Notes under the pieces: model-generated | The model's input: the letters and a program-made list of their open reading frames with translations, nothing else | Database searches by the model: none | What the model was told of the DNA's origin: nothing | In this document: in pieces, positions 31,804 to 43,104 of the stretch | Numbering within the stretch: the first letter of the stretch is position 1 | Layout of the letters: each line of letters opens with the position of its first letter | Source of the DNA: Toxonevra muliebris | Lineage: Eukaryota; Arthropoda; Insecta; Diptera; Pallopteridae | Assembly: GCA_963691655.1 (NCBI GenBank) | Contig: OY829326.1 | Coordinates: forward strand, 79,849,235 to 79,913,234 | Reading direction: 5' to 3' | DNA: 64,000 nt | Position numbers and translations under genes: made by a program

Positions 31804-33201
31804 ATGGCGACGATTAAAAACGGACCTGTATCTGATTGGAAAACGGTAATTTTATACATATATTTTTGTATGCATTTTTCTAATTAAACGCATCAATAAG
31901 TTTGGATAAATTAGAAAACAAATATTAGGAAGAAAATAGCGAAGGTGTAACAGACACTGCACGGTTTGGTCCCCCTTCCATTTTTGAAATTTGGACAACA
32001 CAAGTACCGATGATGAAATGCCGTCCACTCCGATAGCTGCTGCTTTTTCTGCTGCCCCCAGAAAACCTTTGCTGTAACATGGTTGCTCTTAACCAAAGTC
32101 TTTATAACAGGACAGCTCAAGCACAATGTGATTTCAAAATCACTCACAAGTAAAATTTTTTCCCCGGGTACGTGAAAAGATGTTTACACATAAAATATTT
32201 TGATTGGACAATCAAAAAATTGCTTGCATAACCGCCGCATAATGAATAAGTGATGTCTAATAGAATAAGGAAATGTTATAAATTTTTTTTGTAGAAACTA
32301 ATAATCTTTTACTGCTTTAAGTATCCATCGTAGCTTTTGCTGCAAAGGCAAAACCTCGAAAAGTAAACAAAAATTGTTCCTTTTTTTTCATATATATAAA
32401 ATTTTTTTTTTATGAATGTAAGTTTTTATATATAATTTTTAAATTAATTATTTTCTTTGGACTTTACTTTTCTTGACATATTATTTCTGGGGGGAGGAGG
32501 GGGGCCTAGAGCCTAGGGCCCCCCTGGTGGGGTGGGCCGTGTCCCCCCAGGCCCCTACCTAGTTACGCCAGTGACTGCCGGCACTACCACGGACGCCAAT
32601 GCTACCGCAGTTAATGCTCAACTTTTAATTTTTACGTTAGTATATTGGTTTTTGGCTTCAATATTTAGCGCATATACAATGAAAGCATTAATATTTTTAA
32701 ATTTTCACAACTTGTTTTCTCTTTTTCCTTGCGCAAACAATCAGCTGATTGAAAATTACAGCGAGTTGCAAATAAGACATTATCGAGCTAAAGTAATATT
32801 TTATATAGAGTCTTATTTATTCCACACCAACCCAATCTTCAATTATGAGTTAATCATAGGCGTATCAAAATTAGGGGAGAGGCTGTGGCTGGGTGATAGA
32901 TGTAAATATATTTAAAAAAATATGTCTATAATTTTTATGGTAAAACACAAAATTTAACAAGATTAATGTTATGAGGTGGTAGTAGCGGATCCAAGGGCTT
33001 TACCGATGAGAGTTTCATATATTTGATCGATATCCACAAATAAAAAAAAAGGGAATTAAATTTAAAAGGGATGATGAAATGTTAACCTCATTAAGGAAAT
33101 CTCTGGATTCGCTAGTCCGTGGACATGCCCATGAGCTGGTGAACAATGAAATATATAAAAAGTCATTTCTTCTAAATAATTCTAAGAAATTTCTGAATTA
33201 A
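31804..33201 (+). pseudogene. Possible host gene or pseudogene, interrupted by a hAT fragment
   Basis: Not recognised. Coding-like pieces: the ATG at 31804 in good fly context gives MATIKNGPVSDWKT followed by a GTAATT donor; after an acceptor near 31928 comes ENSEGVTDTARFGPPSIFEI, then in a shifted frame DDEMPSTPIAAAFSAA up to the hAT fragment at 32059. Beyond it AGTTTDANATAVNA continues the same Ala/Thr-rich composition. A last block (about 32980-33201) reads GGSSGSKGFTDESFIYLIDI and, after one in-frame TAA, DDEMLTSLRKSLDSLVRGHA...KKFLN and a stop. The frameshift, the internal stop and the insertion argue for a pseudogene; an intact gene with an unrecognised exon pattern is also possible. 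Confidence 0.3.
32059..32573. mobile_element. hAT-like fragment with CCTAGTTACGCCAGTG end
   Basis: Colinear with 22867-23415. It keeps the right end (GGGGCC-rich block, then CCTAGTTACGCCAGTG, i.e. CACTGGCGTAACTAGG read inverted) but lacks the left end, so no duplication can be shown. Together the two copies define both ends of one family. It splits the coding-like stretch described at 31804-33201. Confidence 0.65.
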
Positions 33202-34341
33202 AATTTATAACTACAGTGGGTGGCCAATTTATCAGGGACAGTGTAAAAAATGGATTTTTCCTAATTAACGGAAAAAGAAATTAGTAATGACCAACAATGT
33301 TTTTCCTATTATTTATTTGTTGAATTGTTTTAATGAGAATAAAAAAAATGCATTTGCTATTATTACGAAAACATATATTTTTTGATAACGTAGGTGTTGA
33401 TGTTTACAGTGAAAGAAACTCTGTTCGAAAATGTTTTGTATGTGTGTTTGTAAAATTAAAATAAAGTGAGAAAAGTATTTGATCTTCAGAAGTCGAATGC
33501 GACGAAAAAGTTGAAATACTTCTTTGCGCGAATGTACTACACAGACTATTAAATAAACGACGAAATTAAATAAAATTACAAAATAAATGATATATGATTT
33601 TTTCTAAGTATTACTTGTCACTCAACTGGAGATGGTGATGACTAAAGCAAGGAGTTCCATGCAAATGCATTTTTTTACTGGGCATCTCAAAAGTGAAATA
33701 GTCAAGTTATCTTTACGAATCATGAAATTTCCTTTAAATCGTTAGTGCATATTTTTGCATATTTTACAATAAATGCATATTTTTGCGTGCATATTTTTGG
33801 GAAACTGTGCATATTTTACAATTTATGCATGTTTTCACAAATTTTTTACTTTTTTTTTTATTTACATATTTATAATTTTCTAATAATTTTGATAACCTTT
33901 TAGTGAGCTGCGAAAAGAAATTTCAAGTTGACTAGCATTTGAAAAGCCAGAAACTTAAAGGATTGAATGATCGGCGCTCAGAAAAAACAATACAGCCTTT
34001 GATTACTACCTCTGAAGCGGCAGGGCTTAAAATATTTTGTTTGGATTTATGCCAAGCTTTTATTTCAGCAGAAACTCCATTGTATTTTACAATCCACAAT
34101 TAACCCTTCTGTTATCTTAAGGTCATTTCGTGACCTTTTTTTGCTTTAAACGCCCATATTTTCTAAAGAAAACAGAATTCTGGCATTTCCTTGCACGATA
34201 TCTTTAATAATTATCTATCACGTAAGAAAATACAAAAAATATTTTTTTTACATTCTGAAATAAGTGGCAAAATCAAAACTTACGTAAACACACCTTAAGG
34301 TCATCTGATGACCATAGTATAAGTTTTCGTTTGTTCTCGCC

Positions 34342-34999
34342 CTAGAATTGGCAGACAAGTTTGCTCCTGTTTATCATTTGTATGAAAAGTGGGTGGTTAA
34401 TTTATCTCTACTCTTTTCTCCATGTAAAAATATTACCGTAGATGAACGGCTTATTTCATTTAGAGGCAGATGCCCATTCAAAGTCTGCATGCCTAGTATG
34501 TCTAGTATGTAAGTTCGGACTAAAAACATTGAAAGCTGCGGGCGTTCGCAAAAGTTCTGCTTGAATTTTTATGTTTGTTTGGGAAAATAGTATGCGTAAC
34601 CAAAGGTCAGCAAGGACTCGTGTTAGATCTGGTAAGCGAGTATAAGGGAAAGAATATTACAACCGGTCTGTATGTTGCCGTAAGGACAAATTATGACTCT
34701 TACCACTGTTTATCAGTTGACAATTGACCGAATTCAATTGTTCAGTACATTCCGAATAAGTATAAAATGGTTTGAGTTTGAGTAACGGGTTTGAGTTGAT
34801 TACATCCCGATAAAATGAATCTTGAAAATCATATGAAAAAATTGCTAAAAATTATAAAGTTTTATAATACAATAAAATATGGTTTGACACAATTGATCAA
34901 CTGATTGAAAAGTACACGTGCGAGAGTCAAACTAACCGCTGGCTGATTCTGTTCCCCAATATCACTGACATTTCGGCACTTGTTCTATTGAACTAAGTT
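34342..34999 (+). pseudogene. piggyBac transposase relic
   Basis: Two blocks remain in frame. At 34342-34500: LELADKFAPVYHLYEKWVVN, then ITVDERLISFRGRCPFKVCM, the hallmark block of DDE_Tnp_1_7 with the first catalytic Asp (VDE). At 34922-34999: ESQTNRWLILFPNITDISAL, matching the K.NRWP..vF.n.iDia region that holds a later catalytic Asp. Multiple stops lie between them. The N-terminus and the C-terminal zinc finger were not found. Confidence 0.8.
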
Positions 35000-35164
35000 A
35001 TGCTACAATGGAATGCTTGAATGTATCAAGGTTAGCCACGATTCCAGTCGTCACACAGTGCTTCGACAGTGGATAAAAATCAAAAAAATGTGTGTCACAG
35101 ATTTAGACAGAATTGGTGTCATTTTAAAGGTAATAATCTACATAAAACCAATCTGAACACATAG

Positions 35165-35394
35165 CGGACGCAAGAAACAAAAAGACAACAACAGCGCTAG
35201 CACAACACTTAACGGAAAATCGACACACAGCAGATTTCACCAACGCAAAAATATTAGACATAGAACGCAAATATAGAAACAGAATGACACTTGAAACACT
35301 AAGACTACAACAAAAAACGGACACAGCTATAAACCATAAAGACGATTTAAACAACATACACTTGACGTACGCAGCAGCCATTAGATATAACTAA
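35165..35394 (+). pseudogene. Penelope-like retroelement, C-terminal GIY-YIG endonuclease end
   Basis: An open stretch ending at the TAA of 35392-35394 reads ADARNKKTTTALAQHLTENR, TADFTNAKILDIERKYRNRM, then TLETLRLQQK and INHKDDLNNIH. This matches the end of Penelope endonucleases (TALA.H....H.f.f.n..IL..E.....R...E...I). The reverse transcriptase and the GIY-YIG strand itself are absent, so the copy is 5'-truncated. It is followed by a hammerhead-like motif at 35513, as in many Penelope elements. It is inserted in the piggyBac relic. Confidence 0.75.
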
Positions 35395-35512
35395 TAAGTT
35401 TTAGTGTGAAAATAATGTAAGATTGTTGCAAACCTGTATATATGTTTTTGTTTATAATTTATAATTTTCTTTTTATGTTTCATTTGTTATTTTATTATAT
35501 TTCATAATAAAC

Positions 35513-35552
35513 AGACTCCCTGAGGATGGTCTTAAAAAGACCGAAACGCGTA
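35513..35552 (+). ncRNA. Hammerhead-ribozyme-like motif of the Penelope element
   Basis: CTGAGGA (35520-35526), a 5-bp stem GGTCT/AGACC with a TAAAA loop (35528-35542), then GAAA (35543-35546) and CGCG. This is the CUGANGA - stem II - GAAA order of a type-I hammerhead, with one unpaired U before stem II and a very short stem III possible. Penelope elements are known to carry such ribozymes. Cleavage activity is not shown. Confidence 0.4.
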
Positions 35553-37948
35553 GGAGAAAATGAAAATTGAAGTTCTTCTTTAATTGTTTCAAAAAAATCA
35601 ACGACCAAAAAGCCCGAATAAATAAAATATCTGAAATAATTTTGCGAAAAAAACAAATTTTATAACAGTTGCAGCTCTTCAAAGTCGAACCATTTTATAA
35701 ACAAAAATATGGCAAATAAAATTGGGTTTTGAGTGGTTGTGCAAAAAAAATTGTCAAAAATATGATTTTGTAGATATGACTCTAAATTTATTTTTAATAC
35801 AAAGAAAAAAATTTAGTCAAATATAAAATTACCTTAAAATAAAAATAAATTTTTTACAATTTTTTAAAAACTAAATATTTTTTAATTGGCGCAACTGAAA
35901 AATGGCAAACTTTAGTAAGATTCTGAAATTAAATGGCGTTATCGGGCGTAAAGTCTCGTTATGGTTTCTTTTAAATGGATTTTCTTCTCTTAAACGCAAA
36001 AAAAAAATTCTGCGTATTTTTGCAATTTTCGGAAAAATTCGATTTTCTTAATCTGTCTTTACGCTATGCTACGACCAAAATATGTTATATAATTCTCTGG
36101 GTAAGTATATTACTTTAACATTTTTTTGAATAATAAACAAGCAAATGAAGAAGTTATAAGTAATCGTTACATTTTTTTATAGACTTTTTTGTAGGGTGGG
36201 TAACGATCGGTTTTAACCATCAATATTACTTAATTTTAAATTTAATGATTCCGTTACTTTGAAATATAAAAAAAAGGTGAACAAACTAATTTTTGCTAAA
36301 TTCAAGTGTTTTTTTTTAATAATGGAATTAAACTTTAAATATTCTAATTTATCCAATTGCAGGATTAGTGCCAGTGCAAGAAATAAGTTTAAAATCATTT
36401 TTTCTTCTGCTATAGAAAAAAATTTGGAATAATATTAATGAAGAGCTATTAAAGTTCATGGATGTGAGGTTTATTTATTTATTTAGCAGAATACTTGAAC
36501 ATATGTTTAATAAAGTCTTTGATTTTGTTGTTGGATGTTTTTCCGAAGAATCTTTGGAAACGAGCCACATGAATATTCGAAAATTTCGGATCACACATAT
36601 TAGGAAAATATCTTGTGCTTTCTGATTTGGGAATATCTATTAGCAGCGGGCAGCCAGAACAAAATGTACATCTTTTCGAATCCTTTATTGGTTCTTCCAC
36701 AGAAGATTCTTCAGACGATAGTGTTAAAAATAAATCAAACATATTAAATTTCAATTCTTTTTGTTGTAGTATTTTAGTTAAAAGCAATTTCAAGAAACAA
36801 TTAGTAAATATGCAATTTTTAAAAAATTTCGAAAATTATACAATATTTTCAAAATATCGCAAATATGGCTCAAAATATTGGCAACAAAAAATTAGTATTT
36901 AAGCTCTTAAGTACAAAATGCTTGGAATTTGGAAAAAAATATTTCTAATCAAAATATTTTTTTTTTAATAATTTTGAAAAAATTCATTTGAAATCGGACA
37001 AAATATGGATTTCTGAAAAAGTGGTAGGGTCGTTCATGGTATATAAAATATATTTTTTATTATTATTTTATATTATTATATTAATTTAAGTCCTAAATTA
37101 ATTTATAATTTATTTTTAAAAATATATTGAAAAGGACCGATTTTCTTTTGAAATAAATGAGAAATACATTGTAGGTCATTTCGTGACCTTAGGAACACAT
37201 GTGTAATTTTTTCTTAGGATAACAGAGGGGATACGAAGTTTTTTGAGAACATATATTAATGAAATCATTCCTCATGAATTCGTTTATTAAAAGAAATCAA
37301 GTTCGGCTTAAGAATTTTATGGGTTTCCATAGATGATGCTATTGATATCCCGGTAAGATATGTAAATTTGAAATTTAATTAAGAAACTTGTTCTATAAAC
37401 AACTATTCTATAAAAGAATTTTGTGCTTTCAAATATGCTCCTTTCGCCCGATTCTTTTCTTTATAGAAATATTTTTCAAGACCCAATAGGGAAAGTTTTA
37501 TATTTAAAAACTTCAAAAATATTTTTATTGTTTACGCCAACAAAACAATAAATAAGGATTGATCTCATGATCATTTACATATTTACTTAATTACGATTTA
37601 TGTTACACTTTTTATGTTCATTTTACATTTTTGTTGCTTTTTATAAATTAATTTTATATTTTAAATTGAATTGTTTTCGTCCTTTGTTTGTTAAATTACA
37701 TGCATTATTTTTAGTTTTTTTTTTTACCGAAAATATGCGATCAAAATCAAAATATTTTTTTTTTTTTATTGCATATTTTAGATATTTTTAGTGCATTTTT
37801 TGCAGTTTTAGTTGCATATTTTTAAACTTTAAGTGCATACTATATGCGCATATTTTTGTTTTTTTAGTGCATGAAATTCCTTGCCCTAGTGATGACATAG
37901 TTGTTGATGCGCAGAACAAAAATTTTTTAAACGCGGAAAGCGTAATTT

Positions 37949-38720
37949 GCTAAGGCCCTAACATAAAATTTTTTAAAATCAAGTTTTTGATGGATTATGA
38001 TAAAGCGTTTTTTTTTAGCATTGACGTGCTAGGGCTAGGAAATCTTCAAAAAGATACTGACAGAAACGCGGCTTTGCCAGTTATGTACGATTCACTTGCA
38101 AGACTTATTCCATGGCTTGTTTCTGTGCCTATGCACTAAAACCTATCCCACACATTCTCCAGCTCGGTTATTACTTGTAACGACCCAGCGGCACTGCCGT
38201 CTGGTAATTCATCGCGGTGCGAGCTTAGCTGTTTAGCTACCTTCTATGTCGCTCGTTCTTTCTTAAATCTTTTAGTATTATAGCGCAGTAGGCACGCACC
38301 ATCATCCGTCGTTGCTTGTCATTTAATATAATACGCACTACGTTGTCGGCTGATAATATTTCTCCAATCGCATTCTACACTATATGTCTTACAGTGAAAG
38401 AAAAAGTGATTTGCATCCTCAGGAACATCACAGCTCGGGCAGGAATCCCTTTAATCATGTTGGTAGTAGTGTATATATTTTCTATAACAAATATGACCGC
38501 TCTACAGTTGAGTCAGATAGTAGTCAACATTCTATTTACCCATTCTTTTATGATAAAGCGTATCTACTTTCATTTGTACCGAAAATTTTGGAAACCTACA
38601 CCGAAAACGTACGATATTTTCTTTTATTTTAAATAACAAATTCTTGAAGCAGTACTCCAAATATCAAAATGTTTTTTGCTTCTCCTGTAAAATTTGAAAT
38701 ATGCGTGTTAGGGCTTTAGC
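37949..38720. mobile_element. MITE with GCTAAGGCCCTAACA ends, interrupted by a LINE fragment
   Basis: Ends GCTAAGGCCCTAACAT / TGTTAGGGCTTTAGC. Without the insertion it is about 220 bp. The same sequence occurs inside the hAT elements at 47269 and 61438 (TTGCTAAAGCCCTAACAT onward), showing the uninterrupted form at about 47600. Target duplication unclear. Confidence 0.6.
38008..38547 (-). pseudogene. 5'-truncated R1-like LINE insertion
   Basis: A 540-bp insert flanked by a 13-bp duplication TTATGATAAAGCG (37995-38007 and 38548-38560). It begins on the plus strand with a T-run, i.e. a short poly(A) in minus-strand reading. The minus strand encodes pieces of an R1/LOA-type C-terminus (ILSADNVVRIILNDKQRRMM and a preceding Cys/His-rich stretch). 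The long duplication and A-tail show target-primed retrotransposition. Confidence 0.8.
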
Positions 38721-38765
38721 AACTGAAGGCAGCGGTATGTGATTTGTCCGTGAAAGCCGTAATGA

Positions 38766-39461
38766 GAGTTAAAGGTTCTAACAGCAAATACATACTTGTA
38801 CGTATTGTTACTTTTTTTTATGGAAACTAAATGTAAACCTTACATAAATACATTTTTTATTTTTACTAAAACCATGCAACAAATAAATAAAAAGAAAAAA
38901 TTGTTGGCCAATAATTTTTTCTTTTTCTTTCCATTAATTATGAAAAATGTTTTTTTTTTACACTGTGCGTAAGTATTTAAAATATAATCTGAAATGAAAT
39001 AAATATTAATCACTTGAAAGTAGATTTTAAAAATATATTTCATACTGAATTTAATTAAATTTACTTGTTAGTTTCAAAATTGGTTTAATATTAAGAAACG
39101 CTATTAATTGCAATTAATATTCCAATAAAAAAATAAAATCTTTTGTTTTTGAAATGCAAAATTTTTAACTAAACTTCAAAATATTTTTCAAGTTTATCTA
39201 AACTTTGAACTGAAATTTCACAAAAACTCTCTAAACAAAGGGTCGATCCAAATTACTCTCAAACATCACCTAACAAATCCCAATCAACCCCAAAAACCTT
39301 GCATTAATTAAAACTATAGGTACAGTTTTCTTCAAAGTATTTGCTTGCAAATCGGATCATCGATCCAATTTATATACAAGTAGAAAAACACATGTTGGTA
39401 ATTCGGATCACTTGTAAAAGTTATTTTTTTTCTTAATACGCTTTCTAAAATGGAGCATATA
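38766..39461. other. No gene seen
   Basis: AT-rich spacer between the nested array and the second DD37E element. No repeat shared with other parts of the window was noticed. Confidence 0.4.
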
Positions 39462-40519
39462 AGAAGTGAGATTGAAAAAATCTTAACACGCGTTTTACCT
39501 AATAATTTTTTTTTGGGTGAAAAATTTAAAAATTTCTTTGATCTAGTTATCTTTGAAAAATATGTCAGTTGTTATTTTTAATGACAAACATGTTGATTTA
39601 TTGTGAGTTTGATCAAAATGAGTGAAGAAAAAGAAGTACGTCATAAAATTATTAAACATTTTCAAAAAAATCCAAATTGGTCCTTCAAAAAATTGGCCAA
39701 AGAATTGAAGGTCTGCCGTCAAACTGTTTCCAATGTTATTAAACAGTTTCAGGAGAATTTGACCATCGATAGGAAACCTGGTTCAGGAAGAAAACAAGGA
39801 CCACATGATATTGGGAAAGCCAAGAAAATAGAAAGCATATTGAAAAGATCTCTGTGCTCTGACTATTTGGTGCGATAAGTTAAAGTCAATACAGGTTTGA
39901 AAACATACAAAGTCCAAAAAGTTCCAGACTGGACGAATGGACGACGAAACGTATGCTTGTATGGCAAGCTATATACAGTTGCGGCAAAAGAAGCAAGTCA
40001 TTTGTTACAGTGGGCTCTATAAATACCGAAATATACATCAAAGAATGTTTGAAAAAAATACTTCTTCCTTTCATAAGAGAGCACAATGTGTCCACATATT
40101 TTTGGCCTGATTTGGCATCATCATTACGGCAAGAAAGCTCTGGAGTGGTACCAAAGTAATAACATAGTTTTTGTACCAAGAGAGGCCCATCCTCTAAATT
40201 CTCCGGAGCTAAGACCAGTGGAGAGATATTCGGCTCTTGTGAAAAGAAACTTAAAGAGCACAAAAAAGGTGTCCCAAAATATCGAAGATTTTAAAAGGAG
40301 ATGGGCAAACTGTTCCAAAAAGGTGTCTGCAACAACTATCAAATCTGTAATGGAAGGCTTACCACGAGTTCATAAATAGTGGTTAGAACTATAAAAGTTA
40401 TATTTTTCTGTAATTTGTGTAAATATTATCAATTAAATAAAAAAAATCAAAGCTCTAAGATCAACCGTTTAAAAATTATTGAATTTTATATATGTCAAGA
40501 TTTTTTCGATCTCACTCCT
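39462..40519. mobile_element. Tc1/mariner DD37E element, copy 2
   Basis: Ends AGAAGTGAGATTGAAAAAAT and, inverted, AGGAGTGAGATCGAAAAAAT, flanked by TA on both sides (39460-39461, 40520-40521). Length 1058 bp. Same family as 51079-53449. Encodes an internally deleted transposase. Confidence 0.9.
39618..40379 (+). pseudogene. DD37E transposase, internally deleted
   Basis: The ATG at 39618 opens MSEEKEVRHKIIKHFQKNPN, a paired-like helix-turn-helix (LAKELKVCRQTVSNVIKQF), then GSGRKQGPH. The frame breaks after 39878. A short MDDETY (first catalytic Asp) is fused by deletion to MLVWQAIYSCGKRSKSF. Then LLPFIREHNVSTYFWPDLAS (second Asp) and ELRPVERYSALVKRNLKS (Glu) follow with one frameshift near 40130. 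The block between the helix-turn-helix and the first Asp is mostly gone. The original start is kept because it precedes the conserved DNA-binding part. Confidence 0.88.
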
Positions 40520-40521
40520 TA

Positions 40522-41484
40522 TTTACCGAACTATAACAGAATATTTAGTAAACAACATCCTATATAAATTATACAAAAATATTTACCACCACAAAAGTTA
40601 TAATTGTTATAAAATTTGCTAAGATTTTGTATGGAAATACGTCCACTCTTTGTTTTTTTACTCACTACTGATTAATTTAAAATAACTGAAATAAGTGTTC
40701 CATTCCATTAGGAAGGGAAAATATTCTCGTTCGTTTCAAAAAAAGGAAGGCATTATAAAAAAATACCAAAGCTAAGTTATTAGCAAAAAAAAAGTGATCC
40801 AACTTACATACACCGATCAAACTTACCCGCGCTTACGTTATACATAAAAAATACATAAATAGTATGTACAATTTTTTTAATGCAGAATATATATCCTGAA
40901 AAATAATAAAAAATTTAAAATTTCCGTTTCAGATCAACTCTGTGTCTTGAATTACGACCTACGCTTGTGCCTGTTTACAAAATATTTTCTACGACACTGC
41001 GTTCAGCAGCCATATTTAAATAATTTCTTTTTCACTTTATTCTTATTTTCAATATTTTTAAATAAAAAAAGATTTAAAACAATTTGTTCAATAGTTCTCT
41101 TGAATAGAAGTTATGTGGTGAGTTTTATTTTTCTCTTTTAATTTAACGTAACATACGAATTAAAAATATAATCGACAAACTTACCAATTTGTAAGTCAAT
41201 ATTCTTTATGTCGCTATTGATACTGACGTTATAGAACACATACAATGTCGAAGGAATAACTATTAAAAGTACAAACATTGATATTGTAAAACATACATTG
41301 GCATCATTGCCGCATATTCATATCTTTGAATATTCAATTTTCTCTCTTGACAACTTGAAAATTATGCACACATGCAGTACAATTACATGCTAGCAGATAC
41401 GACACACTTTTCTATTCGTATCTAAAACATCTTCCTTTTGCACCTTTAGCAAGAGGATGAAACAATTTACATATGTATATAGTA
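40522..41484. other. No gene seen
   Basis: AT-rich intergenic DNA. Frames here are short, Phe/Lys/Asn-rich translations of AT-rich sequence without recognisable domains. Confidence 0.4.
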
Positions 41485-42345
41485 ATGATGTAACGGGTGT
41501 CTGCATTCGTCACATGGGAAATATTCGCATAATTTTGACATTCGCATTCGCAATTTTTTTTACGAATGCATAACGAATGTTTAAATATTGGAGGGGATAG
41601 AATTTTGACATTTTGGTCAAACAGCCCCAGTTTCGGATCCTAATAACCTATTGCATTTAGAAAATTTTGTCCAACTTGTTTTCGATAGATATTTATTCAA
41701 TCTTTTGTCTATCATCAAACCAATTTGGATGTACGGTATACAGATTTGGGGCTGTACGAAGTAATCAAATCGCATGATCACTAAAGCATACCGCTACGTA
41801 ACAAATCAGGAAATCGGGAAGATTGAAAAGAACAAAACCACATGAGCTAACTAAAAATTATTAGTTTATTGAATTTTATTTACTGATGCAGAAAATCCGC
41901 ACTCGTCTTACTTAATTGAATTAAGTACATTTTAATAATAGTAATGAATGAACCTAGTTAGAATGGTACTAAATGATGTTAAAAAGAAAACAAATCTTTT
42001 GAAAAAAGAAAAAAAAAAAAAAATTTGACCATTTTTTCAAAATCAAAAATAGTTTTCGAGTTTCCGCGAGTTTTTGACCGATCAAATTTTGTGTGGTAAC
42101 TACTACTTAATAGAGCTAAAGTTTCTGCAAGTTTGAGCCCGATCGATTTAATATTGACTTTATCTTCTAAGTTGATCCAAATATTTTCTTAAAGAATCTA
42201 TCTAAAAAAACTATAATATGAAATTGATTTTGTATATTTTCCTGAGTAATTTTCATTGAAAATAAAAATTTGTTTTTCAACTTTTCTTCTACATTCTCAT
42301 CCACATTTACATTCGCATCCGCTAAACTGACATCCGTTACATCAC
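41485..42345. mobile_element. TIR element with TGATGTAACGG ends
   Basis: Ends ATGATGTAACGGGTGTC / GACATCCGTTACATCAC are inverted, with TAGTA on both sides as a possible 5-bp duplication. Subterminal CATTCG-rich repeats occur at both ends (41505-41575 and 42290-42325). 861 bp, no transposase recognised. Superfamily open. Confidence 0.55.
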
Positions 42346-42771
42346 TAGTATGAAGTTATCAAGTTCAAGGTAAATACAAGTATGCAAATTTTCAGTGCAG
42401 TGAGATTACAAAGATTTAAATACGAAAATATTTAACAAAAATTGAGTTCAATCAGTGAAGAAAGATTTCTAAATATTTGACATTTTCTTTCATATTGTCA
42501 GCTAACACGTAAAATTTTATTATGTAAATTTTGTTGAAAAACTGAAAATCACCCGAGGCTTTAAAGTGGCAAAATAGCTACCTTGTACTACATATATACA
42601 TTTACAACAACAATTATTTATACTACTACTACTACAGAATTAGCATTGTGTTGCATTTAATATTCTAAAGCAATTTGTCTCTTGAAGAAGACGATGAAGA
42701 AGATTTACAATGGCGCATATAGTACATAGGTATTTGCTGGGCTGCAGTTGTTTGTCAGAGTATGGATGACT

Positions 42772-42960
42772 TTAGAAAGAGTTGATATCTTGAAAACATG
42801 CACATTTGGTGCCATCGAAACCAATTACTGAGCAAATGAAATGAGAACGTTGATGATTGTTTTTGTAAATTTTGCTGCTGGAAGTTTTATATGGTTTAAA
42901 TAAATTTAATGCTTTCATACATTTTATATAAATACAATAAGGTAGTGGAGCAGATTGCAC
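42772..42960 (-). pseudogene. Possible Harbinger transposase scrap
   Basis: The minus-strand frame contains HFICSVIGFDGTKCACFQDI, resembling the VIGaIDGTHI block around the first catalytic Asp of Harbinger nucleases. No other block was identified nearby. The rest of 42346-43104 is AT-rich without visible features. Weak call from one motif. Confidence 0.3.
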
Positions 42961-43104
42961 ATAAGCTTACTTTATTTGCTTGCTATTCAGTAATCTTCAA
43001 AAACTGGGAACATGGACAGTTCAGCACGAATTTTCAAAAATCATCCATCGAGCGAAGAAGACTAAAAATTTTTATTAGAAAAGTGTAATTTGCTATATGA
43101 TTTA

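Larger units (their letters stand above)
34104..37230 (+). mobile_element. piggyBac-like element, degenerate
   Basis: The left end CCCTTCTGTTATCTTAAGG follows a TTAA (34100-34103). The right end, read inverted, is CCCTCTGTTATCCTAAG. Both carry an internal copy of AAGGTCATTTCGTGACCTT-type palindromic sequence. No TTAA follows the right end, so one target copy is lost. The element contains a transposase relic and a Penelope fragment. It sits inside the hAT transposase frame. Confidence 0.75.
33930..37380 (+). pseudogene. hAT transposase relic, split by piggyBac
   Basis: Left part (about 33970-34101): DRRSEKTIQPLITTSEAAGL, then LDLCQAFISAETPLYF, matching the region of hAT transposases before the catalytic domain. 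Right part (about 37233-37380): RSFLRTYINEIIPHEFVY and LWVSIDDAIDIPVRYVNL, corresponding to FLekY and the first catalytic Asp block (SVDETTD). Everything after that is lost. The two halves join across the piggyBac insertion with stops nearby. Inactive. Confidence 0.75.
33643..37888 (+). mobile_element. hAT element with piggyBac inserted
   Basis: Ends TAAAGCAAGGAGTTCCATGC / GCATGAAATTCCTTGCCCTA, exact 8-bp duplication GTGATGAC on both sides (33635-33642, 37889-37896). Subterminal regions are full of TGCATATTTTTGCATATTTT-like repeats. Sister repeat copies at 46737 (inverted) and 22785 show the empty site. Net size without the piggyBac is about 1.1 kb. Confidence 0.9.
33214..38765. repeat. THAP-type repeat, copy A, carrying a four-level insertion nest
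   Basis: Host sequence 33214-33642 plus 37889-37948 and about 38721-38765 is colinear with the inverted copy at 46530-48480 and with fragment 22718-22860. Shared blocks include GTTTACAGTGAAAGAAACTC, GAAGTCGAATGCGACGAAAA, GAGATGGTGATGAC, TTGATGCGCAGAAC and GCGGAAAGCGTAAT. The left edge CAGTGGGTGGCC is the probable terminus; the right edge is not defined. It is interrupted by a hAT and by a MITE that itself holds a LINE fragment. The THAP coding part found in copy B is not present here. Confidence 0.6.

Noticed and set aside
35124..35381. Minus-strand hydrophobic 85-codon frame
   Set aside because: It is the shadow of the plus-strand Penelope endonuclease tail, which has clear homology.
36479..36793. 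Minus-strand frame with SEESSVEEPIKDSKRCTFC
   Set aside because: Considered as the piggyBac zinc-finger tail, but it lies on the wrong strand and the Cys/His spacing does not fit.
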